From contig NZ_JBEPTL010000012.1 in NCBI RefSeq assembly GCF_040549465.1, positions 1 through 64,000 on the forward strand: a DNA stretch of 64,000 nucleotides. The letters run 5' to 3'. This document shows positions 34,943 to 44,372 of this stretch, piece by piece. The position numbers and the translations under genes are program-made. Source of the stretch: Lacisediminihabitans sp040549465 (GTDB lineage Bacteria > Actinomycetota > Actinomycetes > Actinomycetales > Microbacteriaceae). The notes under the pieces are model-generated. The model made no database searches. It had not been told where the DNA came from and worked only from the letters and a program-made list of their open reading frames with translations. How positions within the stretch are numbered: position 1 is the first letter of the stretch; every line of letters begins with the position of its first letter.

Positions 34943-34948
34943 TAGGCT
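34943..34948 (+). promoter_or_regulatory. Possible -10 (TAGGCT) of purE
   Basis: TAGGCT ends 7 nt before ATG 34956, matching the purK hexamer exactly. purE may therefore have its own leaderless start as well as being read through from purK. Confidence 0.4.
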
Positions 34949-34955
34949 GATCGCC

Positions 34956-35450
34956 ATGCCCTTGTCCGTCGTTGCCGTTGTCATGGGCTCAGACTCCGAC
35001 TGGGCCGTTATGCGCGAGGCATCTGCCGCGCTCACGGAGTTCGGCGTCGAGCACGAGGTGGAGGTCGTTTCGGCGCACCGTACGCCGGAGAAGATGATCG
35101 CGTACGGCAAGGAGGCCGCAGGACGCGGCATCCGTACCATCATCGCGGGTGCCGGTGGCGCAGCCCATCTGCCGGGAATGCTGGCCGCTGTCACCACACT
35201 GCCCGTGATCGGGGTTCCGGTCCCGCTCGCGAAGCTCGACGGCCTCGACTCTCTACTGTCCATCGTGCAGATGCCCGCCGGCGTGCCCGTCGCGACCGTC
35301 TCGATCGGAGGAGCGCGCAATGCCGGGCTTCTCGCCATCCGGATCCTCGGGGCATCCGATCCCGCTCTCGCCTCGAAGCTCAGCGACTACGCAGAGAGTC
35401 TCAAGACCCTCGTCGCTGAGAAGAACGCGGCGCTGAAGTCCACGCTGTGA
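34956..35450 (+). CDS. purE: N5-carboxyaminoimidazole ribonucleotide mutase
   Basis: A 164-residue class I PurE that converts N5-CAIR to CAIR. The signature VVMGSDSDWAVM, VVSAHRTPEKM with the catalytic His, IAGAGGAAHLPGMLAA and SIVQMPAGVPVATVSI are all present. ATG 34956 starts right before the motif; the open frame upstream lies within purK. The stop overlaps the GTG of the LCP gene by 4 bp. Confidence 0.95.
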   Translation: MPLSVVAVVMGSDSDWAVMREASAALTEFGVEHEVEVVSAHRTPEKMIAYGKEAAGRGIRTIIAGAGGAAHLPGMLAAVTTLPVIGVPVPLAKLDGLDSLLSIVQMPAGVPVATVSIGGARNAGLLAIRILGASDPALASKLSDYAESLKTLVAEKNAALKSTL

Positions 35451-36778
35451 GTGCTGTCAGCCCGATCCGGTTCCCGGACTTCCGCTCACCCCAGACCATG
35501 ACCAAACGGGCCTGGTGGCTGGTCGGGCTGAACCTCCTCATCCCTGGCTCCGCCCAGATTCTGGCCGGTAACCGTCGGCTGGGGCGCTTCGGTGCCGGCA
35601 CGACCTTCCTACTCTGGTTCCTGGCCGTAGTCGGCGTCATCGTCTATCTCATCGCCCACTCGGTGATCTACACGATCGTCACGAACCCGATCGCCCTCAC
35701 CGTGGCGCAGCTGCTACTCGCCGCCTACGCGATCCTCTGGATCGTGCTCACCCTCGACACGCTTCGGATCACCCGGCTGGTCAAAGCCGCCCCCGGCGCT
35801 CGTCCGCTCATCGCCGTGTTCGCGGTGCTCGCCCTTCTGGTGACCGCAGGCACAGCGAGTTACGGCGCCGTGACAGCCGGAACCGCGCGCGCCGCCGTCA
35901 GTCAGATCTTCGCCGGTTCCACCATGGCTCCGCCGGTGAACGGCCGCTACAACATCATGCTGCTCGGTGGCGACGCCGGCCCCGACCGCACCGGCCTCCG
36001 CCCCGATAGCCTCTCGGTCGCCAGCGTCGACGCCACTACTGGTGCCACCACCATCATCGGCATCCCGCGCAACCTCGAGAAGGCGACCTTCGCCAAGGGT
36101 TCGCCACTCTACAAGCCCTACCCGAACGGCTACAACTGCGGCGACCAGTGCCTCATCGACTATCTCTATACCTATGGTGAAGAGCATCCGTCGCTCTACC
36201 CGAATGCCAAGAAGAATGCCAGTTCGCCGGGCGTCGAGGCGATGAAGGATGCCGCGGAGGGCGTGCTCGGCATCAAAATCCAGTATTACGCCCTCATCGA
36301 CATGCAGGGCTTCTCCGACCTGGTGGATGCGCTCGGCGGCGTCACCGTGGACGTACCCGCTCGCACCCCTATCGGCGGTGTCACCGGCGCCCGGCCCACC
36401 GGCTGGATCGAAGTCGGCAAGCAGAAGATGAATGGCTACACCGCGCTCTGGTATTCCAGGACGCGTTACGACAGCAACGACTTCCAGCGCATGGCGCGTC
36501 AGCGGCAGGTGCAGGAAGCCATCATCAAGCAGTTCCAGCCGTCCATCATCCTGAGCAAGTTCCAGGACATCGCCGCAGCGGGTACGCAGGTGGTGAAGAC
36601 CGACGTACCGAACGCGGCACTCGGTGGTTTCGTGGACCTGGCGGAGAAATCTCGTAAGTTGCCGATCACCCACCTCGAGCTGGTGCCACCGGCGATCAAC
36701 AATGGCAACCCGGACTTCGGCCAGATCCACCAGATGGTCTCGAAGGCGATCGCGCCGAAGTCGACGCCCGCGCCGTAG
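35447..36778 (+). CDS. LytR-CpsA-Psr (LCP) family wall-polymer ligase
   Basis: A 443-residue membrane protein. Four hydrophobic segments (about residues 20-145) precede an extracytoplasmic LCP domain from about residue 165: YNIMLLGGDAGPDRTGLRPDS, IIGIPRNLEKATF, ALIDMQGFSDLVDALGGV, YTALWYSRTRYDSNDFQRMARQ (shown in part). The Arg and Asp residues bind pyrophosphate of a polyprenyl donor. LCP enzymes transfer polysaccharides to peptidoglycan, so this probably attaches the glycan made by the locus downstream. The multi-helix N-terminus is longer than the single helix of LytR. Confidence 0.9.
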   Translation: MSAVSPIRFPDFRSPQTMTKRAWWLVGLNLLIPGSAQILAGNRRLGRFGAGTTFLLWFLAVVGVIVYLIAHSVIYTIVTNPIALTVAQLLLAAYAILWIVLTLDTLRITRLVKAAPGARPLIAVFAVLALLVTAGTASYGAVTAGTARAAVSQIFAGSTMAPPVNGRYNIMLLGGDAGPDRTGLRPDSLSVASVDATTGATTIIGIPRNLEKATFAKGSPLYKPYPNGYNCGDQCLIDYLYTYGEEHPSLYPNAKKNASSPGVEAMKDAAEGVLGIKIQYYALIDMQGFSDLVDALGGVTVDVPARTPIGGVTGARPTGWIEVGKQKMNGYTALWYSRTRYDSNDFQRMARQRQVQEAIIKQFQPSIILSKFQDIAAAGTQVVKTDVPNAALGGFVDLAEKSRKLPITHLELVPPAINNGNPDFGQIHQMVSKAIAPKSTPAP

Positions 36779-36781
36779 CAG

Positions 36782-37924
36782 CTAGAGGTCGGCGTGCAGC
36801 TGCCAGACCTTCTCGGCGGAATCTGACCAGCTGAAGGCCCGTGCCCTGTCCTGCCCGAGGTACTTGAGCCGCTCCGCCAGAGCGTGGTCGTTCAGCACCG
36901 AGCCGATGGCGACCGCCAGGCGCTCAGGATATCCATCCGCATCCTCGCGTTCGACGACGACGCCGGCGCCATCCGACACCTCGACGACCGCCGGGTCGTC
37001 TGAATGAATCACCGGCGTGCCGAAGTTGAACGCTTCGATCACCGGGAGTCCGAATCCTTCGGCAAGGCTGGGGAAGACGAAGGCGGCTGCCCGATCGAGA
37101 GCCACGGCGAGGTCGGCGTCGGCGAGGTACCCGAGCGACCTCACGCGGTCGGGGTCGAGTCCGGCCTCGGCCGCGATGCCAGCGATATCGAGGCCCTTCC
37201 AGCCTTCAGGGCCGGCGATCAGTAGCGGGATGTCGGCGAGCTCAGGCCGAGCGAGGGCCTTGATGAGCGGGATGAGGCCCTTGCGCGGTTCGAGAGTGCC
37301 GACACTGAGAAGGTAGCGGTCGGGGAGTTCCAGGCGGGCCGCGCGGACATCCGGATCCACGGGCAGGGTGAGCTTGGAACTGACGGCCCCGCCGATCACC
37401 CTGATCCGATCGCCGAAGTCCACGATCTCGGAGAGCTGGTCGGCGACGGCGTGGGTGGGTACGACGACGGCGTCAGCGTACCTGTGCGCACGTTTGACCA
37501 TGCCCTTGTACCAGCCGAGCCGCCTGGACGAGAGCGCCTCCGGGTGGGTCCATGGGATGACATCGTGGATAGTTACCACCGACTGCTCACCCGCATTGTT
37601 GAGACGATCGTGCTTGGAGAGCGGGGCGAAGAGTCCGGTCGCGTGAAGCATCCCGCTGCCGGGCAGGCGGGTGAAGCCGTGCTGCCAGGCCAGCTCGAGT
37701 TGGCGGCGGGCCAGCGTGCTCTTGAAAAGCCCGGACATGCCGGGCAGCAGCGTGGTGAGGAGTTCGTAGTCGGTTTCAGGGGAGGCCGAAACGATGCCGG
37801 CCACGTCGCACCCGACAGGAGCGGTGCGAATCAGTTCGCGGGTGAGCTCTTCGGTGTAGCGCCCGATTCCGCCGGGAATCGGGGCGACGATCTGGTCAAC
37901 GATCACGCGAAGGGTCGTCGTCAT
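36782..37924 (-). CDS. Glycosyltransferase, GT4 (family 1 type)
   Basis: A 380-residue GT-B glycosyltransferase. The N-terminal acceptor domain has APIPGGIGRYTEEL and VVTIHDVIPWTHPEA; the C-terminal donor domain has LSVGTLEPRKGL, AFVFPSLAEGFGLPVIEAFNFG with the donor-binding Glu pair, and GTPVIHSD. ATG 37924 is chosen; codons upstream lack motifs. It is convergent with the LCP gene, 3 bp apart. Likely adds a sugar (mannose or rhamnose) in wall-glycan synthesis. Confidence 0.87.
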   Translation of the reverse strand: MTTTLRVIVDQIVAPIPGGIGRYTEELTRELIRTAPVGCDVAGIVSASPETDYELLTTLLPGMSGLFKSTLARRQLELAWQHGFTRLPGSGMLHATGLFAPLSKHDRLNNAGEQSVVTIHDVIPWTHPEALSSRRLGWYKGMVKRAHRYADAVVVPTHAVADQLSEIVDFGDRIRVIGGAVSSKLTLPVDPDVRAARLELPDRYLLSVGTLEPRKGLIPLIKALARPELADIPLLIAGPEGWKGLDIAGIAAEAGLDPDRVRSLGYLADADLAVALDRAAAFVFPSLAEGFGLPVIEAFNFGTPVIHSDDPAVVEVSDGAGVVVEREDADGYPERLAVAIGSVLNDHALAERLKYLGQDRARAFSWSDSAEKVWQLHADL

Positions 37925-38009
37925 GTCGCTCCAATGAAATTGTCGTGGCTGCCTCAAGCCCGTCCCGACTTTACCAGCGCGACGTCATGCCCCGCGAACG
38001 GGGTCATGG

Positions 38010-38861
38010 TCAGGCGTCGAGCACACCGGCCGACTGTGCGGCGGAGAGTGCCGCGCGCCAGTTGCGCATCGGTGAGATGCCGACGCGGCTCCAGGCGTCG
38101 TGGCCGAGTACGGAGTAGTCGGGTCGCGGCGCGGGCCGCACGAAGTCCGCGCTCGTCGTCGGTTTTACACGCTCGGGGTCGAGTCCTGCCACGAGGAAGA
38201 TCTCCTTCGTGAACTCGAACCAGGTTGCCTCGCCGGAGTTAGTCGCGTGATAGACGCCAGCAGGGGCATCCGAATCGAGCAGTTCCACGATCTGACGGGC
38301 GAGATCCGCCGTCCAGGTCGGCTGGCCGAGCTGGTCGGTGACGACGCTCACCGTATCGTGGCTGGCGGCGAGCCTGATCATCGTCTTCGCAAAATTCGGG
38401 CCGCCGGCTCCGTACAACCAGGCGGTGCGCACGATATAGGTGCCGCTCGGATGCTCGGCAAGCGCCAATCGCTCGCCCTCCGCCTTCGTGCGCCCGTAGG
38501 CCGAGATCGGGTTGAGCTCTGTCGTCTCTGCGTAAGGGGACGTGGCGGATCCGTCGAAGACGTAGTCCGTGGAGACCTGCACGAGGCGTGCTGCGTTCTC
38601 ACGCGCCGCGATCGCCAGGTTCTGGGCGCCGATGGCGTTGACAGCGTAGGCCTCGTCTTCGTGAGTCTCTGCGTCATCCACCTTGGTATAGGCGGAGGCA
38701 TTGATGACGACACTGTGGTCCGCCACGGCGACTCGCGCAGCATCGAGGTCGGTGACGTCGAGGTCGGCACGCGTGACGGCTGTGACATCACGGCCGGCCA
38801 GCGCTCTCTGGAGGTCTTGGCCGAGCATGCCGCCGGCTCCGGCGATGAGGTAACTGGTCAT
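38010..38861 (-). CDS. rfbD: dTDP-4-dehydrorhamnose reductase
   Basis: A 283-residue short-chain reductase, last step in making dTDP-L-rhamnose. NADPH site YLIAGAGGMLGQDL, ASAYTKVDDAE (dimer metal/loop motif), VSTDYVFDGSATSPYAE and the catalytic YGRTKAEGE are present. ATG 38861 and GTG 38867 are both possible starts; ATG is preferred. rfbB is 2.7 kb away on the same strand, separated by the fused glycosyltransferase. Confidence 0.93.
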   Translation of the reverse strand: MTSYLIAGAGGMLGQDLQRALAGRDVTAVTRADLDVTDLDAARVAVADHSVVINASAYTKVDDAETHEDEAYAVNAIGAQNLAIAARENAARLVQVSTDYVFDGSATSPYAETTELNPISAYGRTKAEGERLALAEHPSGTYIVRTAWLYGAGGPNFAKTMIRLAASHDTVSVVTDQLGQPTWTADLARQIVELLDSDAPAGVYHATNSGEATWFEFTKEIFLVAGLDPERVKPTTSADFVRPAPRPDYSVLGHDAWSRVGISPMRNWRAALSAAQSAGVLDA

Positions 38862-39012
38862 ATTCACAATGGTGTCATCTTCTTCTATCTGTCAGATTCA
38901 GGAGAGGACACGAATGAGCCGGGCAGCGGTATTCCCGACACGGGCAAGTGAGTCTTTTCGAGGCGGGCGTAAAACGTCTTGCAAAACCGCATCTTGCGAG
39001 CTGAGCTATTGG

Positions 39013-41499
39013 CTAGCGAAAGCGCCGGAGTCTATAGGCGATTTTTTGTACGACGACTCGTGGGCCACCGTTCTTCAAGTAGAAGAGTGTTCTTGATACA
39101 CCGTGTCTGAAACCACTCTTGCGCCTCGGAGCCGTGCGTCTCAACTCGATTGCCGATCGGCCACCCCGCCGATTCGCCGATCGGTAATCTGATGCATGCA
39201 CCGGATCGGCCACGAACCTGATCAACGGATCTAGTGCCCGATCCCAAAAGAATTCTTCGCGTATTCGCGCTACATTCGCGCGGCACTCCTTGATGAATTC
39301 CTCATCGAACAGCACTCTTTCAAGTGCTTCCGTCAGCTGAGCCACGTCTCCGGTCCGGACAACCAAGCCCAGATTGTGTGTCTCCACCAGCTCAGCGAAA
39401 ACATCCCCCTCAGTCGTGACTATTGGCAGCCCAGCCCACAGGTAGTCGAGGATTCGTGTGCGAAAAGACATCGTTGTCTCGATGTGCGCGCGATGAGTGC
39501 TCACGCCAGCGTCGGCTTCCGTCAGGTAATTCTGTCGATCGGAATAGTCGACCCAAGAGTCATTGAAGAAGACTGACGAGTCAAGAACACCGAGGGTGCG
39601 CGCAAGCTCGCGAGCTTCTTGGACTATTGCCATTTCCGGGACGCCGGGGTGTGGGTGTTTAGTTCCCTGAAAGAACAAACGAACATTGGGGCGTGTCTCG
39701 GAAAGCACCGCTACCGCTTGCACCAAAATCTCTGGGTCAAACCAGTTATACAGTCCGCCGCTCCAGAGTAACAATTTGTCGTCGCGATCAACGCCCGCGA
39801 GAACATTTTTTAGAACATCGCGTTCGTGTGCGGGGGGAGTTCGCGAGAGTCCGAACGGCACAACCGATATCAAATGATTGAGATCTGGGTCCCCGGCGTA
39901 GTTTGCTGGATTCACTCGACCCAGCGCAGCGAGTTGTCCGAGATAAAAAAGTCGTTGGCGTTCCGAAGCACAGATGAAAAAATCAGCACGAGACAACTGT
40001 TGGTTGAGAGATCTCGTAGCGTTGGTCACACGATCGTCCCAGAGTTCCCGAGGAAGATTTCTGGCTTGTTCCAACTGTTCTAAATGCATTGGGTCGTAGA
40101 TGTCCGCGACGATGATTTTCTGAGATCGCTGTAGCGATTCGAAGGAATCCATCGCGTGCCCTTGGAAAATGATGACATCGGCCCATTGTTCCCAGGGGGA
40201 GAAATCACGATCGTTGCCCGGTCGAACCTCAACGATGTTGAAGGGCGCACCCATCTCATCGACGTGTGTCAGCGACATGAGGGTGACCTCATGCTTGTCC
40301 GCCAGCGCTTCAGCCATGCTCCACGCGCGAATAGCGGGGCCAGCCAGCTTCTCTCCGATGGGATCGCCGGTAATTATGAGCACACGTGTTCGAACTGGCG
40401 GGTCGAGTACGTCAAAGGCGTTCGCGATGTTCATATAACCGTCAAGATAATAGGGATCCTGGTTCGACGGTGCATCCGTGTCTCCAAACAGTCTCCACAA
40501 CCGATTGTCTGAAACGATTCGGGAGGATTGGACCTTCTCGCGCGAGAGTTTTAGCGACGGCAACTGCGCGACGAATTGATCGATGGCAAAGAGCGATGCA
40601 ACCGACTCCTTCGCCACGTCCATCGTCAACTCGCTGTCGCTGCTGTGACGCGTGATGTCGAGCGCCGTCGAATCGAGCGAGCCTTTGGCCACTGCTCGTC
40701 GGACCGAGAGCGCCATCGCGGCAGGGAGGGCCTGATCCAGAGAGCCCTGCTCCAGATTTTTGAAGAGTGTAAAGAGCGCATTTCGCTCGAGAAGATAATT
40801 CTCTTTGAACTGCCCGAGTGACGCCATGGAAGCATGGTGCTTGTGAAAGGCGATCGATTCAGGGTTGTAGCGAAAGCGCCAGCCGAGAAGGTTGAGCCTC
40901 CAACCCAGATCAACATCCTCAAAGAACATGAAATATCGTTCATCGAATCCCTCGAGTTCATCGAATACTGACCGCCGCACAAACATGGCCGAGCCAGTTC
41001 CGAATAGAACGTCTCTTTCGTCGACGAGGTCCTTGGGGACTAGCTCGCCGGCAAAAGGCTTGAATCCCATTCCGAACCACGTCAGGCCGGCGCCGATGTA
41101 GTCGACCCGCTTACCGCCCCAGTCCAACACCTTGCTCGCCACAGCGCCTACACGAGGTTCTCCGACGAAAGTCGACACCGCGGCACGCACCCAGGAGGAA
41201 TGAGGCTTGGCATCGTTGTTCAGAAATGCAACATACTCTCCATGACTGTGCTCAACGCCAAGGTTGCATCCACCCGCAAAGCCGAGATTGCGCGGTGACA
41301 CCACCAGATTGACGTGCGGAGCGGCCTGCGAAATCTGCTGCGCGCTGTCATCTCCTGAGTCGTTCTCGACCACGATGATTTCTATCGCGTCACTCGGCCA
41401 ATCGAGTGCGTCCAGCTGACGGATGGCTTCGATCGTGTCGCTAGCTCCGCGGAAGTTGACTAGCACCACCGAGACCAGTCCTGCTGTCACAGCCTTCAT
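39013..41499 (-). CDS. Bifunctional glycosyltransferase, GT2 + GT4 fusion
   Basis: An 828-residue protein. The N-terminal GT-A part (about 1-270) has VVLVNFRGASDTIEAI, NLGFAGGCNLGVEH, FLNNDAKPH and GFDERYFMFFEDVDLGWRL, as in rhamnosyltransferases. A linker leads to a GT-B part (about 370-760) with VLIITGDPIGEKLAGPAIRA, LLLWSGGLYNWFDPEIL and TRILDYLWAGLPIVTTEGD. A basic tail follows. Two activities on one chain would add consecutive sugars. ATG 41499 is preferred over an in-frame TTG at 41511. Base composition is visibly less GC-rich than in the housekeeping genes. Confidence 0.88.
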   Translation of the reverse strand: MKAVTAGLVSVVLVNFRGASDTIEAIRQLDALDWPSDAIEIIVVENDSGDDSAQQISQAAPHVNLVVSPRNLGFAGGCNLGVEHSHGEYVAFLNNDAKPHSSWVRAAVSTFVGEPRVGAVASKVLDWGGKRVDYIGAGLTWFGMGFKPFAGELVPKDLVDERDVLFGTGSAMFVRRSVFDELEGFDERYFMFFEDVDLGWRLNLLGWRFRYNPESIAFHKHHASMASLGQFKENYLLERNALFTLFKNLEQGSLDQALPAAMALSVRRAVAKGSLDSTALDITRHSSDSELTMDVAKESVASLFAIDQFVAQLPSLKLSREKVQSSRIVSDNRLWRLFGDTDAPSNQDPYYLDGYMNIANAFDVLDPPVRTRVLIITGDPIGEKLAGPAIRAWSMAEALADKHEVTLMSLTHVDEMGAPFNIVEVRPGNDRDFSPWEQWADVIIFQGHAMDSFESLQRSQKIIVADIYDPMHLEQLEQARNLPRELWDDRVTNATRSLNQQLSRADFFICASERQRLFYLGQLAALGRVNPANYAGDPDLNHLISVVPFGLSRTPPAHERDVLKNVLAGVDRDDKLLLWSGGLYNWFDPEILVQAVAVLSETRPNVRLFFQGTKHPHPGVPEMAIVQEARELARTLGVLDSSVFFNDSWVDYSDRQNYLTEADAGVSTHRAHIETTMSFRTRILDYLWAGLPIVTTEGDVFAELVETHNLGLVVRTGDVAQLTEALERVLFDEEFIKECRANVARIREEFFWDRALDPLIRFVADPVHASDYRSANRRGGRSAIELRRTAPRRKSGFRHGVSRTLFYLKNGGPRVVVQKIAYRLRRFR

Positions 41500-41554
41500 C
41501 GTTGTCTGCAATCGCTTGGATAGTAAATATCAGTGGCCATAATCTAGCGAGGCG

Positions 41555-42538
41555 TCACAGCGCGGCGCGCTCTTTCAGCGGCTCCCACCATGCACGGTTG
41601 TCGCGGTACCACTGCACGACATCCGCAAGTCCCTGTTCGAAGGGCACCAGTGGTTCGTATCCGAGTTCTGCACGGATCTTGGAGATATCGACGCTGTATC
41701 GCAGGTCGTGACCTAGACGGTCTGCCACGCGATCGACGTACGACCAGTCCTTGCCTGTCGCATCGAGCAGCAATTGCGTCAGCTCTTTGTTAGTTAGCTC
41801 TGTGCCGCCCCCGATGTTGTAGATCTCGCCGGCCTTGCCATCGGTGAGCACCAGCGCGATTCCGCGGGTGTGGTCATCCACGTGCAGCCAGTCCCGAATG
41901 TTGTTGCCCTCGCCGTAAAGCGGAACGTGCTTGTCATCGATCAGGTTCGTCACAAAGAGTGGGATGACCTTCTCAGGGAAGTGGTAGGGACCGTAGTTGT
42001 TGGAGCAGCGGGTGATCGACGCATTGAGGCCATGGGTGCGGAAGTACGAGCGCACCAGCAGGTCGCTGCCGGCTTTGGACGCTGAGTAGGGGGAGTTGGG
42101 CTCGAGCGGTCGCTGCTCGTCCCACGATCCCTTGGCGATCGATCCGTAGACTTCATCAGTTGAGACATGCACGAAGCGCTTGAGGTCGGCGCGCAGCGCC
42201 GCGTCGAGCAGTCGTTGGGTGCCAAGGACATTCGTCTCGACGAAGATTCCGGAGTCTCGCACCGAGCGGTCCACATGCGACTCCGCGGCGAAGTGCACAA
42301 CGGCGTCGACGTGCGGAAGTAGGGTGTCGAGCAGAGCGGAATCCCGGATGTCACCCTGCACGAACTCGTAGCGTGGGGAGTCGGCGATCGGCGCGAGGTT
42401 CTCGAGGTTGCCGGAGTAGGTGAGCGCGTCGAGCACGACGACCTCCGCCCCCTCGAGGCCAGGGTACGCGTCCTGGAGCGTTCGACGCACGAAGTTGGAG
42501 CCGATGAAACCGGCGCCGCCGGTGACGAGAATTTTCAT
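41555..42538 (-). CDS. rfbB: dTDP-glucose 4,6-dehydratase
   Basis: A 327-residue extended SDR enzyme, second step of dTDP-rhamnose synthesis. NAD site KILVTGGAGFIGSNFVRR, HFAAESHVDRS, VSTDEVYGS and the catalytic YSASKAGSDLLVR, then NNYGPYHFPEK and WLHVDDHTRGI are diagnostic. A -10-like TAGAAT lies at 42572-42577 on the minus strand, and an AAGGAGG is present, though some distance upstream of the ATG. Confidence 0.95.
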   Translation of the reverse strand: MKILVTGGAGFIGSNFVRRTLQDAYPGLEGAEVVVLDALTYSGNLENLAPIADSPRYEFVQGDIRDSALLDTLLPHVDAVVHFAAESHVDRSVRDSGIFVETNVLGTQRLLDAALRADLKRFVHVSTDEVYGSIAKGSWDEQRPLEPNSPYSASKAGSDLLVRSYFRTHGLNASITRCSNNYGPYHFPEKVIPLFVTNLIDDKHVPLYGEGNNIRDWLHVDDHTRGIALVLTDGKAGEIYNIGGGTELTNKELTQLLLDATGKDWSYVDRVADRLGHDLRYSVDISKIRAELGYEPLVPFEQGLADVVQWYRDNRAWWEPLKERAAL

Positions 42539-42574
42539 GGGGAGTGTTGCCTCCTTGGCACAGTCTGGACAATT

Positions 42575-43453
42575 CTAATGATGGCCGGATCGACGTTTGG
42601 GAACAGCAGAGCGTATCGAGAGGCCCGCGCCGAGGACGACTCGAACCGGCCACAGCAGTGGGCCCGAATACTTGCGATTGAGGAATCGCCGTGCGCTCAA
42701 ATGGTGCGCCTTGATCATCAGCGCAGAATTTTCGGTAGTGGAGTGTGCGCCGGAGTGTGTAACCACAGCGGCAGGCTCGTACAGATTTCGAAAGCCGGCC
42801 CTACCGAGCCGATAGCCGAGATCGACGTCTTCGAAGTACATGAAATAGCCGTCATCGAACCCGCCGAGTTGATCGAATGCCGTTCGTCTCACGAGCAGGC
42901 AGGCGCCGGACAACCAGCCGGCATCACGCCGCACGCCGGTGTTCGACGAGTCGCGTCGATAGGCACGCGTCCAGGGGTTGCCAATCCAGATATTCGCAAA
43001 TAGCGCATGACCGATGCCGGTACGCAGTGACGGCACCGCACGAGCGGATGGATAGAGTTTACCATCGGTCATGATGGCTGGTCCGACCGCCCCGATCGCC
43101 GGATCGCTCTCTCCCGCGTTTACGAGAATGTCGATCGAGCCAGGATCGAGCGCCACGTCTGGGTTGCTAATCAGGATCCACTCGACGGTTTCGGGCAGGG
43201 TTCGCACAGCCCGATTCATCGCCCCTCCATAGCCGTAGTTGCGATCGAGAGGGAGGTAATTCACGGATGCAGCTGTGGTGATCGATTGCAACTCTGCGTC
43301 ATCGGTGCGATTGTCAGCGACAACAACAGAGAGAGGGTGTGTGCTTGCCGACGGGATGGAGCGAAGAAAACTATCGAGGACATCCCCGGAACCGTAGCTC
43401 ACCGTGATGACGGCGACGGCTGGCGTCGATGGGGTGTTCGGAGAGGGTGTCAT
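42575..43453 (-). CDS. GT2 glycosyltransferase (rhamnosyltransferase-like)
   Basis: A 292-residue GT-A enzyme. VAVITVSYGSGDVLDSFL, VVVADNRTDD, YGYGGAMNRAVR, ISNPDVALDPG (DXD-like) and GGFDDGYFMYFEDVDLGYRL match WbbL-type rhamnosyltransferases, so it may place the first rhamnose on a lipid-linked GlcNAc. A TATGAT -10 candidate (43463-43468) is just upstream on the minus strand. Confidence 0.87.
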   Translation of the reverse strand: MTPSPNTPSTPAVAVITVSYGSGDVLDSFLRSIPSASTHPLSVVVADNRTDDAELQSITTAASVNYLPLDRNYGYGGAMNRAVRTLPETVEWILISNPDVALDPGSIDILVNAGESDPAIGAVGPAIMTDGKLYPSARAVPSLRTGIGHALFANIWIGNPWTRAYRRDSSNTGVRRDAGWLSGACLLVRRTAFDQLGGFDDGYFMYFEDVDLGYRLGRAGFRNLYEPAAVVTHSGAHSTTENSALMIKAHHLSARRFLNRKYSGPLLWPVRVVLGAGLSIRSAVPKRRSGHH

Positions 43454-43535
43454 CGGTAGGTAATCATACTTCTAGGCTAGATTGTTCCGAGATTCACGGC
43501 TCGATTCGTGAGCACCGCGAACCCGGCGAGGATGA

Positions 43536-44372
43536 ATGAAATACCTGAATGAAGTGTGGGGTTCCCGCGAACTCCTCTTCAATCTCGTTTCCCGCGAGGT
43601 GCGGGGTAAGTACAAGCGCACGGTTTTCGGCCAACTCTGGTCGTTCGCCAATCCACTGGCATTGATGCTGGTGTACACGCTCGTATTCAGCTTCCTGATT
43701 AAGGTCAAGCCGCTGCCCGGTGATCCGAGCGGACTCAACATCTTCGCGCTCTGGTTGCTGTGCGCTCTTCTTCCGTGGACCTTTTTCGCCAGTGTTGTCA
43801 GCGCAGGATCGGGGTCCCTGGTAGATAACTCAAACCTGATTCAAAAGGTCTCGTTCAGTCGGGTTGTGCTGCCGTTGGCGACTGTCGGTTCAGCGCTCTA
43901 TAACTGGGGTTTCGAGATGGCAGTGCTGCTTATCGCGATCTCCATCGTCGGCGGCTTCGTCCTGCCCTGGATACCTCTCGTCATCGTCGCAATGCTGCTG
44001 TTGGCGGCCTTCGCGGCCGGAGTCGGCCTTCTGCTGTCCATTTCCAATGTCTACTTTCGAGACACCCAATATCTTCTGAGCATCGTGCTCCAGTTTTGGA
44101 TGTACCTCACGCCGATCATCTACCCGATCACTTTGGTCGAGAATGCGTCTAAAAACGTTGGACCGCTCGCTGGCACGCCCGTAACGATCATCGGCATCTA
44201 TGACCTCAACCCGATGACGCATTTCGTGTCGCTCTTCCGTCAACTCATCTACGACAACCGGTGGCCCAACCCCGTCGAGTGGCTGATCTGCCTGATCTGG
44301 GCTCTCGCGGCTTTGGGGATCGGAATGCTGGTTTTCCGCAGAAACGAACGAAACCTGGCGGAAGCACTATGA
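43536..44372 (+). CDS. Polysaccharide ABC exporter, permease (Wzm/TagG type)
   Basis: A 278-residue ABC-2 permease with six hydrophobic helices. N-terminal VWGSRELLFNLVSREVRGKYKR is the amphipathic interface typical of polysaccharide exporters; FGQLWSFANPLALMLVYTLVF and IVLQFWMYLTPIIYPI are family core stretches. ATG 43536 follows GGCGAGGATGA. It overlaps the ATPase gene by 4 bp; together they would flip the completed lipid-linked glycan across the membrane. Confidence 0.9.
   Translation: MKYLNEVWGSRELLFNLVSREVRGKYKRTVFGQLWSFANPLALMLVYTLVFSFLIKVKPLPGDPSGLNIFALWLLCALLPWTFFASVVSAGSGSLVDNSNLIQKVSFSRVVLPLATVGSALYNWGFEMAVLLIAISIVGGFVLPWIPLVIVAMLLLAAFAAGVGLLLSISNVYFRDTQYLLSIVLQFWMYLTPIIYPITLVENASKNVGPLAGTPVTIIGIYDLNPMTHFVSLFRQLIYDNRWPNPVEWLICLIWALAALGIGMLVFRRNERNLAEAL

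Noticed and set aside
38914..39096. Small plus-strand frame after AGGAGAGGA near the rfbD start
   Set aside because: Good ribosome site, but the frame runs antisense into the fused glycosyltransferase and has no recognisable features.
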